The notes: generated by a model not told the origin, from the letters alone. Counted from the stretch's first letter, positions 1-6,139 are shown. The stretch: DNA of 6,653 bases from an uncultured Collinsella sp. (GCA_900555815.1 USMR01000044.1:1-6653); one strand, 5' to 3'. Numbers and translations: made by a program.

Positions 1-363
1 GATGCAAGCGACGGGCATCAGCCTCGCGTGAGGCCGTTTTCGTTTGCCATGGTCGATGACGGTAAGTTGTGGTTTTGCACGTCGCGCGACAAGGATGTGT
101 GGGCGGAGCTGAGTGCGAATCCCAAGTTTGAGCTCTCGGGCTGGAAGCCGGGGGAATGTTGGATCGTGTTAACTGGCGAGGCCGCGCTCGAGGATGATGC
201 AGTTGTGAGCGACAAGGTGCGCCAAGCGGGCTTTAAGCACATGGTGGGCATTGGCGAGCAACACGATAGTGCCAACGACGGCCGCCTTGCTTTCTTTTCG
301 GTCCGCAACATCGCCGCGCGCTTCTGTGATATCGACGGCAGCGAGGAGCGCCTGGGGCTCTAA
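1..363 (+). CDS. PNPOx-like flavin split-barrel protein, 5' end outside window
   Basis: The reading frame is open from the first base, so the gene starts upstream of the window; 120 C-terminal residues are visible, ending at TAA. The visible part has the VRPFSFA, DGKLWF and KDVW signatures and a C-terminal FFSV strand, as in small proteins of the pyridoxamine 5'-phosphate oxidase-like (flavin split-barrel) superfamily, probably the COG5015 type. Such proteins usually bind FMN or a related flavin in the cytoplasm, but the substrate is unknown for most and cannot be read from sequence. The next gene is a paralogue, about 50% identical by eye over roughly 105 residues. An in-frame GTG at 28-30 is not the likely start: it encodes the first Val of VRPFSFA, inside the domain, and the nine codons before it (ending GHQPR) still match the paralogue. 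The family is fairly sure; the function is not. Confidence 0.85.
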   Translation, partial: DASDGHQPRVRPFSFAMVDDGKLWFCTSRDKDVWAELSANPKFELSGWKPGECWIVLTGEAALEDDAVVSDKVRQAGFKHMVGIGEQHDSANDGRLAFFSVRNIAARFCDIDGSEERLGL

Positions 364-417
364 TTTCCCAAATTGATTACCCATTCCAAAAAGACTGGTC
401 AGGCGACAGGAGGACAC

Positions 418-828
418 ATGGACGGATTGAATACGGTGTTGGAGTATCTGACGTCGGTGCCGGCATGGTATTTGGCGACGAGCGTTGACGGACAGCCTCA
501 TGTGCGTCCGTTTTCGTTTGCGCAGATCCAGGATGGCAAGCTGTGGTTTGTAACAGCGCGCACCAAAGACGTGTGGCAAGAGCTGCTACAAAATCAGCGC
601 TTTGAGGCCACGAGTTGGTGGCCGGGCCATGGCTGGCTCATCTTGCGCGGGCGTGCCGGCTTGGATGACCGGGCCTTAGACGAAATGCGCGAAGCCGGGT
701 GGAAGCATCTAGAGCGCCTGGGCGAGCACTATGAGGGGCCTAACGACCCCACGCTCGTCTTCTTTAGCGTCGAGGATCCCGAGGCTTTTATCTGCAATCA
801 CGACGAATGGGTGCCGGTCGAGCTCTAG
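418..828 (+). CDS. PNPOx-like flavin split-barrel protein (complete)
   Basis: This encodes 136 residues, a normal length for the small single-domain PNPOx-like proteins (COG5015-like). It shows an N-terminal helix (MDGLNTVLEYLTSVPAW), the first barrel strand YLATSVDGQPHVRPFSFA (about residues 18-35), DGKLWFVTAR, KDVWQEL, a W/G-rich strand (WWPGHGWLILRG) and a C-terminal VFFSVEDPEAF. The predicted role is a flavin-binding oxidoreductase or flavin-binding protein of unknown substrate. It is not the classical PdxH enzyme, which is longer. I chose ATG 418 because AGGAGG (408-413) lies just upstream and the domain begins about 16 residues later. An in-frame TTG at 373 would add 15 unconserved residues and has no ribosome site. 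The gene lies 54 bp after its paralogue and is probably co-transcribed with it; the pair looks like a tandem duplication. A large hairpin follows the stop. Confidence 0.87.
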   Translation: MDGLNTVLEYLTSVPAWYLATSVDGQPHVRPFSFAQIQDGKLWFVTARTKDVWQELLQNQRFEATSWWPGHGWLILRGRAGLDDRALDEMREAGWKHLERLGEHYEGPNDPTLVFFSVEDPEAFICNHDEWVPVEL

Positions 829-861
829 CCAGCTGGCTCATCCTAACAACTTGGTTTTCGC

Positions 862-924
862 ATGGGCGGGCCCCGTATTGCCCGGCGCCGTTAGGAGCGC
901 CGGTCAATACGGGGCCCGCTCCAT
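862..924. terminator. Long near-perfect hairpin after the PNPOx gene pair
   Basis: Arms 866-888 and 897-919 pair at 22 of 23 positions (one C/T mismatch, 881/904) around the 8-nt loop CGTTAGGA (889-896). With T920 bulged out, 862-865 pairs with 921-924, for 26 pairs in total. The stem is very GC-rich (GCGGGCCCC / GGGGCCCGC). Its place, 33 bp after a stop codon and before a regulated operon, suggests transcription termination or insulation. No proper U-tract follows on either strand (CCATTTGTC on plus), so it is not a textbook intrinsic terminator. It could instead be a dispersed palindromic repeat. The pairing is certain; the function is inferred. Confidence 0.6.
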
Positions 925-963
925 TTGTCAATTCCTTCAAGCGAATGTGTCGGGAATGTTTCA

Positions 964-1000
964 ATGCATGAATATGTAAACCATTTACGTGTTAATGCAT
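964..1000. promoter_or_regulatory. Dyad operator candidate upstream of argC (ArgR-box-like)
   Basis: A 37-bp imperfect inverted repeat is centred on position 982. It has ATGCAT at both ends (964-969 and 995-1000) and GTAAA-CCA-TTTAC in the middle. Read outward-in, the half-sites are GCATGAATATGTAAA (966-980) and, on the minus strand, GCATTAACACGTAAA (998-984), identical at 12 of 15 positions. The left half contains CATGAATA, which matches the half-site of the known ARG box (CATGAATAAAAATKCAAK in Bacillus; TNTGAATWWWWATTCANW in E. coli). Placement 86-122 bp before an arginine-biosynthesis operon fits an arginine-responsive ArgR operator. The symmetry is seen; the identity of the regulator is inferred. 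Confidence 0.5.
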
Positions 1001-1007
1001 CTTTTAG

Positions 1008-1016
1008 TGCTAAAGT
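1008..1016 (+). promoter_or_regulatory. Candidate extended -10 promoter of argCJBD
   Basis: TGCTAAAGT matches the extended -10 pattern TGnTATAAT, with 4 of 6 hexamer bases. It lies 8 bp after the dyad, so a repressor bound there would cover the -35 region. No good -35 hexamer sits at 16-18 bp; TTTACG (984-989) is 21 bp away. If used, transcription would start near 1023, giving a leader of roughly 60 nt. This is only a weak candidate, chosen for position. Confidence 0.35.
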
Positions 1017-1040
1017 TTCAACCCACTTCATAACGACCGC

Positions 1041-1070
1041 TGCGAAATGCGCATCGGTGCATAAATCGCA
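1041..1070 (+). promoter_or_regulatory. Leader hairpin just before the argC ribosome binding site
   Basis: TGCGA (1041-1045) pairs with TCGCA (1066-1070), and ATGCGC (1047-1052) pairs with GTGCAT (1057-1062, one G-U pair). This leaves a 1x3 internal loop and an ATCG loop. The stem ends three bases before the AAGGAG site (1074-1079), which lies 6 nt before the argC ATG. It may affect leader RNA stability or ribosome access. No T-box or other riboswitch signature is visible. Confidence 0.3.
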
Positions 1071-1085
1071 GACAAGGAGTCTGAT

Positions 1086-2156
1086 ATGTCTTTGAAGGTT
1101 GGAATCGTCGGCGCGGCTGGATATGCCGGAGCCGAGCTCATTCGCCTCGTGCTCGGTCATCCCGAGTTTGAACTTGTCGCCATTACGTCCAACGCCGATG
1201 CAGGCCAGCCGTTGTCCGCGGTGTATCCGAGCTTTGCTGGCGTGAGCGATCTGGTTTTCACCACGCATGACGCCCCCGAGCTTAAATCCTGCGACGCCGT
1301 CTTCTTGGCCGTGCCGCATACCGCGGCCATGGCTCAGGTGCCCGCCCTGCTTGCCGCGGGAGTCTCCTGCATTGACCTCTCGGCCGACTATCGCCTGAGC
1401 GATCCGGCCACCTTTGAGGCCTGGTATGCCGCCAAGCACACGAGCCCCGAGTTGCTCAAGACCCGCGCCTTCGGTCTGCCCGAGCTGTTCTCCCAGGATT
1501 TGGAGACCGCTGCATCCGATCATGCCGACGGCAAACCCGTGCTGGTTGCCTGCGCCGGCTGCTATCCCACCGCAACGAGCCTTGCTGCCGCTCCTGCCGT
1601 GCGTGCGGGCTGGGTGGCCGAGAACGGTCCCGTGATTGTCGATGCCATCAGCGGTGTGACGGGTGCCGGCAAGTCCTGCAACGCTCGTACGCATTTTTGC
1701 AGCGCCGACGAGAATTTGGAGGCCTACGGCGTGGGCAAGCATCGCCACACGCCCGAGATTGAGCAAATCCTTGGCCTGACCGATCGCGTCGTCTTCACCC
1801 CGCATCTGGCACCGCTCAAGCGCGGCCTGCTCTCCACGGTGACGCTGCCGCTCACGCCGCAGGCCATCGACTCCCTGGCTCTTGAGGATGTCGTCGACTA
1901 TTACAAGCAGTTTTACGCTGGACGCACCTTTGTGCGCGTGCTCGATGCCGGCCAGCAGCCCAAGACGGCTTCGGTCGTCGGCACCAACGCCGCCCAGATT
2001 GGCCTTGCGTTCAACAAGCGCGCGGGCGTGCTGGTGGCGACGGGCGCCATCGACAATCTGTGCAAGGGCGCTGCGGGCCAAGCGGTCCAGTGCGCCAATA
2101 TCGTCTTTGGCTTTGACGAGCGACGAGGCTTGCCCACAGTGGCGTGCCCGGTGTAG
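1086..2156 (+). CDS. argC: N-acetyl-gamma-glutamyl-phosphate reductase
   Basis: ArgC catalyses the NADPH-dependent reduction of N-acetylglutamyl-5-phosphate to N-acetylglutamate semialdehyde, the third step of ornithine/arginine synthesis, in the cytoplasm. The 356-residue product has the usual length of the long (type 1) form. It begins with a Rossmann nucleotide-binding motif (GIVGAAGYAGAELIRL, about 6-21). The catalytic cysteine is Cys159 in AGCYPTA, followed by SGVTGAGKS (189-197) and the conserved HRHTPEI (219-225) that holds the active-site histidine. HLAPLKRGLL (240-249) and the dimerisation domain follow. The ATG at 1086 has AAGGAG six bases upstream and places the nucleotide-binding loop at the expected N-terminus. 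It is the first gene of argCJBD, preceded by an operator-like dyad. Nothing looks damaged. Confidence 0.97.
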   Translation: MSLKVGIVGAAGYAGAELIRLVLGHPEFELVAITSNADAGQPLSAVYPSFAGVSDLVFTTHDAPELKSCDAVFLAVPHTAAMAQVPALLAAGVSCIDLSADYRLSDPATFEAWYAAKHTSPELLKTRAFGLPELFSQDLETAASDHADGKPVLVACAGCYPTATSLAAAPAVRAGWVAENGPVIVDAISGVTGAGKSCNARTHFCSADENLEAYGVGKHRHTPEIEQILGLTDRVVFTPHLAPLKRGLLSTVTLPLTPQAIDSLALEDVVDYYKQFYAGRTFVRVLDAGQQPKTASVVGTNAAQIGLAFNKRAGVLVATGAIDNLCKGAAGQAVQCANIVFGFDERRGLPTVACPV

Positions 2157-2290
2157 CACATTCGATTGTTAACGATTTGGTAGTCGGGCATCGAGTGGGG
2201 CGCCACTCTTAAGCTGGTCTCATGATCACGACTGGCATGGCGCACCAACCGATGTCCGTTTTTTGTTTGACATAAGGAGTCATAAAGACG
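2157..2290 (+). promoter_or_regulatory. argC-argJ intercistronic region with two hairpins
   Basis: At 134 bp this is the largest gap in the operon. It holds a compact hairpin, GAGTGG (2193-2198) with CCACTC (2203-2208) around GGCG. A second, weaker structure lies at 2228-2259: ACG pairs with CGT, GGCAT with ATGTC and GG with CC, with bulges. It runs straight into six T residues (2259-2264), which resembles a leaky intrinsic terminator or attenuator. The argJ ribosome site AAGGAG (2274-2279) comes next, 11 nt before the ATG, which is on the long side. I see no convincing internal promoter or leader peptide. Confidence 0.35.
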
Positions 2291-3559
2291 ATGAATACCG
2301 AGCTGTTTGATATCAAGATTCGCGCCGTCGAGGGTGGCGTTACGGCTGCGGCTGGTTTTAAAGCTGCGGGCATCCACGCTGGGTTCCGCAAGAACCCCGA
2401 GCGTCTGGATTACGCGCTCGTCGTGCCCGATAAACCCTGTCCTGGTGCCGGCGTGTTTACCACCAATCGCTTTTGCGCGGCGCCCGTGCAGGTGAGCCGT
2501 GCCAACCTGGGCGGTGCGGACAAGGGCTACGGTATCATCGCCGGTGTTTCAATCAACTCCGGCAACGCGAACGCCGCCACGGGCGAGACCGGCCTTGCCT
2601 GCGCGCGCGAGACCTGCAACATCGCATCGCAGGTTATCGGCTGTGAGCCCCAGCAGATTCTGGTTGCCTCCACGGGTGTGATTGGCCAGATTCTGCCGAT
2701 CGACACGTTTGAGACCGCCATTCCTGCTGCCTACGAGGCGCTCTCCGCCCACGGTGGCGCCGATGCCGCTCGCGCCATCATGACGACTGACACGCACTCC
2801 AAGGAGTACGCCGTGTCCTATGTCAGCGAGGCTGCGGGTCATGCGGGCAATGTCTATACGGTAGGCGGAATGTGCAAGGGCTCGGGCATGATCATGCCCA
2901 ATATGGCCACCATGATCGCAGTTATCACCACCGATGCCCCCGTCGAGCCTGCGGCACTTCATGCCCTGCTGCTCTCGACCGTCAAGCAGACCTTTAACAA
3001 GGTAACGGTCGATTCCGACACCTCGACCAACGACACCTGCATCATGCTTGCCTCCGGCGCCGCTGCCGCAGATGCCGAGCCTATCGTCGAGGGCTCCGAT
3101 GCCTTTGACGAGTTGGCATTTGCCGTGCACGAGGTGTGCGAGAGCCTGGCGCGCAATATCGCCGCCGATGGCGAGGGCGCATCCAAGCTTGTTACGGTCA
3201 ACGTTACCGGCGCCGTGAACGACGAGGAGGCCGATATCGCCGCCCGTGCCGTCGCCAACTCGCCGCTCGTTAAGACCTGCATCGCCGGCCACGACTGCAA
3301 CTGGGGCCGCGTCGCCATGGCACTCGGTAAGTGCGGCGTGATGTTTAATCAGGAAGACGTTTCCATTGACATGATGGGCATGCCTGTCTGTCGCGACGGT
3401 CTGACTGTTCCCTTTGACGAGGACGAGGCTCTACGACGTTTCGAGGCGCCCGAGATCGTGATCTCGGCCGACTTGGGCGCAGGCGACGCGGCAACGACCG
3501 TGTGGACCTGCGACCTCACGCATGAGTACATCTCCATCAACGGCGACTACCGTTCCTAG
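2291..3559 (+). CDS. argJ: Ornithine acetyltransferase / N-acetylglutamate synthase ArgJ
   Basis: ArgJ moves the acetyl group from N-acetylornithine to glutamate, releasing ornithine and regenerating N-acetylglutamate, which closes the cyclic pathway. Bifunctional members also make N-acetylglutamate from acetyl-CoA. Whether this one is bifunctional cannot be judged from sequence alone, although no argA is visible here. The 422-residue product has the family's usual length. GGVTAAAGFKAAG (about 15-27) marks the N-terminus. STG (127-129) is the oxyanion-hole region. CKGSGMIMPNMATMIA (195-210) contains the self-cleavage site Ala206-Thr207, so Thr207 becomes the N-terminal nucleophile of the beta chain. 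DSDTSTNDT (241-249) and the C-terminal HEYISINGDYRS are also typical. The precursor should split into chains of about 206 and 216 residues. It is the second gene of the operon, intact, with AAGGAG at 2274-2279. Confidence 0.97.
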   Translation: MNTELFDIKIRAVEGGVTAAAGFKAAGIHAGFRKNPERLDYALVVPDKPCPGAGVFTTNRFCAAPVQVSRANLGGADKGYGIIAGVSINSGNANAATGETGLACARETCNIASQVIGCEPQQILVASTGVIGQILPIDTFETAIPAAYEALSAHGGADAARAIMTTDTHSKEYAVSYVSEAAGHAGNVYTVGGMCKGSGMIMPNMATMIAVITTDAPVEPAALHALLLSTVKQTFNKVTVDSDTSTNDTCIMLASGAAAADAEPIVEGSDAFDELAFAVHEVCESLARNIAADGEGASKLVTVNVTGAVNDEEADIAARAVANSPLVKTCIAGHDCNWGRVAMALGKCGVMFNQEDVSIDMMGMPVCRDGLTVPFDEDEALRRFEAPEIVISADLGAGDAATTVWTCDLTHEYISINGDYRS

Positions 3560-3640
3560 ATTCCGGGCACGCTGCGCATCTTGCCGCGATTGCGGACAGC
3601 GGAGCGCGGCGCGATAACGATACGAAAGACGAGGCAGATT

Positions 3641-4621
3641 ATGAAATTCGCACGCGATTGTCGTTCGAGCGAATCCAACGAAGCAACCGCGCAGCTGCTG
3701 TTCGAAGCGCTGCCGTGGATTAAGAACCTGACCGGCAAGACGGTTGTTATCAAATATGGCGGAGCCGCCATGGTTGATGAACAGCTGCGCCGCGACGTGA
3801 TGAGCGACATCGTTTTGCTCAAGATCATCGGTATGCGCCCCGTCATCGTGCATGGCGGCGGCAAGGCTATCAACGAGGCGCTGAGCCATTACGATATTCC
3901 CGTCGAGTTTAAGAACGGCCAGCGCGTGACCACGCCGGCGACTATGGATATCGTGCGCGAGGTGCTGGGCGGCGAGGTTAACCAGGAGCTGGTTGCTGCC
4001 ATCAACCACCACGGCAACCTGGCCGTGGGCGTGTCGGGCAGCGATGCCGGCACGCTCATCGCCGAGCCGCTCGACCCCGAGCTCGGTCGCGTGGGCAAAG
4101 TGACGCACGTCAACACCGATTATATCGAACGCTTACTCGATAGCGAGTACATCCCCGTCATCGCTACCGTCGCGGCGGGGGAGGACGGCGGTTTCTTCAA
4201 CATCAACGCCGATACCGCCGCCGGTGCCGTTGCCGCGGCGCTCCACGCGCATAAGGCAATCTTTTTGACCGACGTCGATGGCCTGTACAAGGACTTTAGC
4301 GACAAGGACTCGCTTATCTCCAACCTAACGCTCGACGAGGTCAACGAAATGCTCTACGGCGGCGAGGTCGATAAGGGCATGATTCCTAAGCTGCGTGCGG
4401 CCGTCGATGCGCTTACCGGCGGCGTATTTCGTGCCCACATCATTAACGGTACCACGCCGCATTCGCTGCTCCTGGAGCTGCTGACCGATGCCGGCGTCGG
4501 CACCGTGATCCATTCCACCGAGACGGCTTACGAGTTCGATACGCATCCGCATCCGCTTTCGACGTTTGCTGCGCGTCTGACCGAAAACCTTGACGAGGTC
4601 GAGAAGCTTCAGACGGTCTAG
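3641..4621 (+). CDS. argB: Acetylglutamate kinase, arginine-sensitive type
   Basis: ArgB phosphorylates N-acetylglutamate with ATP, the second step and usual control point of the cyclic pathway. The 326-residue product shows VVIKYGGAAM (35-44, with Lys38), HGGGK (71-75), GQRVTT (93-98), NINAD (187-191), DVDGL (211-215) and KGMIPK (245-250). The extended N-terminal helix (about 14-30, ATAQLLFEALPWIKNL) and the C-terminal HSLLLELLTDAGVGT (274-288) match the signature of hexameric, arginine-inhibited kinases (H-x4-E-x2-T-x2-G-x-G-T). Feedback inhibition by arginine is therefore likely. About 36 residues follow this signature, where many family members stop within a few residues. I chose ATG 3641, with GAGG at 3631-3634, over an in-frame TTG at 3581, which would add 20 Arg-rich residues and has no ribosome site. 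Confidence 0.95.
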   Translation: MKFARDCRSSESNEATAQLLFEALPWIKNLTGKTVVIKYGGAAMVDEQLRRDVMSDIVLLKIIGMRPVIVHGGGKAINEALSHYDIPVEFKNGQRVTTPATMDIVREVLGGEVNQELVAAINHHGNLAVGVSGSDAGTLIAEPLDPELGRVGKVTHVNTDYIERLLDSEYIPVIATVAAGEDGGFFNINADTAAGAVAAALHAHKAIFLTDVDGLYKDFSDKDSLISNLTLDEVNEMLYGGEVDKGMIPKLRAAVDALTGGVFRAHIINGTTPHSLLLELLTDAGVGTVIHSTETAYEFDTHPHPLSTFAARLTENLDEVEKLQTV

Positions 4622-4690
4622 CTGACCCGCAGCCGCCCCATTCCTGCACCCATAGCCCCGCGCCGTCTGGCGCCCAACGAAAGGCATCCC

Positions 4691-5974
4691 ATGTCACTTG
4701 CAGCTCAGCAATCGCTTGAATCCCATTACGTTATGCATACCTTTGGCCGCTCTCCGGTCGAGTTTGTCGAGGGTCACGGCATGAAGCTCACCGGCGACGA
4801 TGGCCGTGAGTACCTCGACTTTCTTGCCGGCATCGGCGTGTGCAGCCTAGGTCATGGCGACCCGGCTGTGCTCTCGGCGCTCGAGGCACAGACCAAAAAG
4901 CTCATGCATGTCTCCAATTACTTCTACATTGAGCAGCGCGGACAGGTCGCGGCGCTGCTGTCCAAGCTTGCTAACGACGACGTAGATGGTGCGCGCGTGC
5001 TTGCCGATGCCATTGTCGCCGGCGATGAGACCACGGCAGCTGCTCTTGGTGCCCCGGCTGCGGATGAGCAGGTTTGGGAGACCTTCTTTGCCAACTCTGG
5101 CGCCGAGGCCAACGAGGGCTCGATGAAGCTCGCGCGCCTGTACGCCAAGCGTGCCGGTAATGGCGGCAACACCATCGTGTGCATGCGCGGCGGGTTCCAC
5201 GGCCGTACGCTCGAGACCATTGCCGCCACCATGCAGGATTGGCTGCAGGACAGCTTCCGCCCACTGCCGGGTGGCTTTGTGGCCTGCACGCCCAACGATG
5301 TGGACGAGCTGCGTGCGATCTTTAAGCAGCTGGGGAGCGAGATTTGTGCCGTGATGCTCGAGCCGATCCAGGGTGAGAGTGGCGTGCATCCCATGACCGA
5401 GGAGTTTATGGCTGCGGCGCGTGACTTGGCGCACGAGGTGGGTGCCGTGCTTATCGTCGACGAGGTCCAGTGCGGAATCTTTCGCACGGGTAAGCCGTTT
5501 GCGTTCCAGACCTATGGCGTGGAGCCCGACATTATGAGCCTTGCCAAGGGCATTGCCGATGGCGTGCCCATGGGTGCCGTCGTGGCAAAGAAGGAGATTG
5601 CCGACGTGTTTAAGCCAAGCGACCACGGCTCGACCTTTGGCGGTAGCTGCTTGGCCGTCGCGGCGTGCGCCGCGACGCTCTCCGCGCTTGTGCGCGGCGA
5701 TTATGCCGAGCATGCTGCCAAGGTGGGTGCCTATATGGAGGCAAAGCTCGCCAAGCTGCCGCACGTGACCGAGGTACGTGGCCGCGGCTTGATGCTCGGC
5801 TGTGATTTGGATGATGCCGCGGGCGACGCGCATGATGTTGTTGCCCGCGCGCTGGCCGCCGGTGCCGTAATCAACGCTACGGGTGCCCATACGCTGCGTT
5901 TCCTGCCGCCACTCGTCTGCGAGGAAGCCGACGTGGACAACCTGATCGAGATTTTGTCGGACGTTTTGGCTTAG
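4691..5974 (+). CDS. argD: Acetylornithine aminotransferase (class III, PLP)
   Basis: ArgD transfers an amino group from glutamate to N-acetylglutamate semialdehyde, giving N-acetylornithine. It is a cytoplasmic class III PLP aminotransferase. The 427-residue product shows FLAGIGVCSLGH (44-55), NSGAEANE (135-142), FHGRT (169-173), EPIQGESG (224-231), DEVQCGIFRTG (257-267, with the cofactor-binding Asp257), SLAKGIADGVPMGA (283-296, with Lys286 as the PLP Schiff-base lysine), GSTFGG (313-318) and LRFLPPL (402-408). Two things are unusual: about 25-30 extra residues around 97-126, just before NSGAEANE, and GGSCLA where most ArgD proteins have GGNPLA. All catalytic residues are present, so it should be active. 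ATG 4691 has GAAAGG (4679-4684) six bases upstream. A related class III aminotransferase is possible by sequence, but the operon makes ArgD nearly certain. Confidence 0.95.
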   Translation: MSLAAQQSLESHYVMHTFGRSPVEFVEGHGMKLTGDDGREYLDFLAGIGVCSLGHGDPAVLSALEAQTKKLMHVSNYFYIEQRGQVAALLSKLANDDVDGARVLADAIVAGDETTAAALGAPAADEQVWETFFANSGAEANEGSMKLARLYAKRAGNGGNTIVCMRGGFHGRTLETIAATMQDWLQDSFRPLPGGFVACTPNDVDELRAIFKQLGSEICAVMLEPIQGESGVHPMTEEFMAAARDLAHEVGAVLIVDEVQCGIFRTGKPFAFQTYGVEPDIMSLAKGIADGVPMGAVVAKKEIADVFKPSDHGSTFGGSCLAVAACAATLSALVRGDYAEHAAKVGAYMEAKLAKLPHVTEVRGRGLMLGCDLDDAAGDAHDVVARALAAGAVINATGAHTLRFLPPLVCEEADVDNLIEILSDVLA

Positions 5975-6001
5975 CGCGAGCAAGATATAGCTATTTGAAA
6001 C

Positions 6002-6060
6002 GGGTTTCAGGTCCTCAGTGCGTCATTTGATGCATGATTGGGCGGTCTGGAACCCTTTTT
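6002..6060 (+). terminator. Intrinsic terminator of argCJBD
   Basis: Beginning 27 bp after the argD stop, 6002-6013 pairs with 6044-6055 (12 pairs, three of them G-U), starting GGGTTTC / GGAACCC. Five T residues (6056-6060) follow at once. The enclosed loop holds a second small stem, TGCGTC (6019-6024) with GATGCA (6029-6034). The T-run directly after the stem on the plus strand supports termination of the arg operon. The unusually long, branched loop lowers certainty a little. Confidence 0.65.
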
Positions 6061-6076
6061 GTCATAAATCTGCAAA

Positions 6077-6096
6077 GGCCAGGAGAGCTTCTGGCC
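6077..6096. other. Second GGCC hairpin between the convergent terminators
   Basis: GGCCAG (6077-6082) pairs perfectly with CTGGCC (6091-6096) around GAGAGCTT. On the minus strand it comes directly after the U-tract of the tRNA-Val terminator and is followed only by TTTG, so it may be a back-up terminator or a 3' processing signal. On the plus strand it lies beyond the argD terminator. The structure is certain; the role is a guess. Confidence 0.4.
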
Positions 6097-6097
6097 C

Positions 6098-6129
6098 AAA
6101 AAAAGAAAGGCCTCCATCGCTGGAGGCCT
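6098..6129 (-). terminator. Intrinsic terminator of tRNA-Val
   Basis: On the minus strand AGGCCTCCA (6129-6121) pairs perfectly over 9 bp with TGGAGGCCT (6116-6108) around the loop GCGA, and TTCTTTTTTT (6107-6098) follows directly. This is a textbook Rho-independent terminator. It begins 11 nt after the encoded CCA end of the tRNA, so the tRNA is probably transcribed alone. Confidence 0.9.
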
Positions 6130-6139
6130 AACAATTCGG

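Noticed and set aside
28..30. GTG as the start of the first PNPOx gene
   Set aside because: The frame is open to position 1, and the upstream codons align with the paralogue's SVDGQPH segment, so the true start is outside the window.
373..375. TTG as the start of the second PNPOx gene
   Set aside because: It has no ribosome site, while ATG 418 has AGGAGG just upstream and fits the domain start.
958..1021. Direct repeat GTTTCAA (958-964 and 1015-1021) flanking the argC promoter region
   Set aside because: Seven bases in an AT-rich region is easily chance, and there is no mobile-element structure between the copies.
891..2159. 422-residue open frame on the minus strand across argC
   Set aside because: It is exactly antisense to a well-conserved argC, its translation is low-complexity G/R/H-rich with no recognisable domain, and long antisense frames are common in GC-rich genes.
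2267..2272. Perfect TTGACA (-35 consensus) before argJ
   Set aside because: A -10 at normal spacing would fall at about 2290, inside the start of argJ, where no TATAAT-like sequence exists.
3581..3583. TTG as the start of argB
   Set aside because: It would add 20 Arg-rich unconserved residues; ATG 3641 has GAGG upstream and fits the arginine-sensitive N-terminal helix.
4847..5983. 378-residue open frame on the minus strand across argD
   Set aside because: It is an antisense shadow of a strongly conserved aminotransferase, with His/Gly/Arg-rich translation and no family motif.
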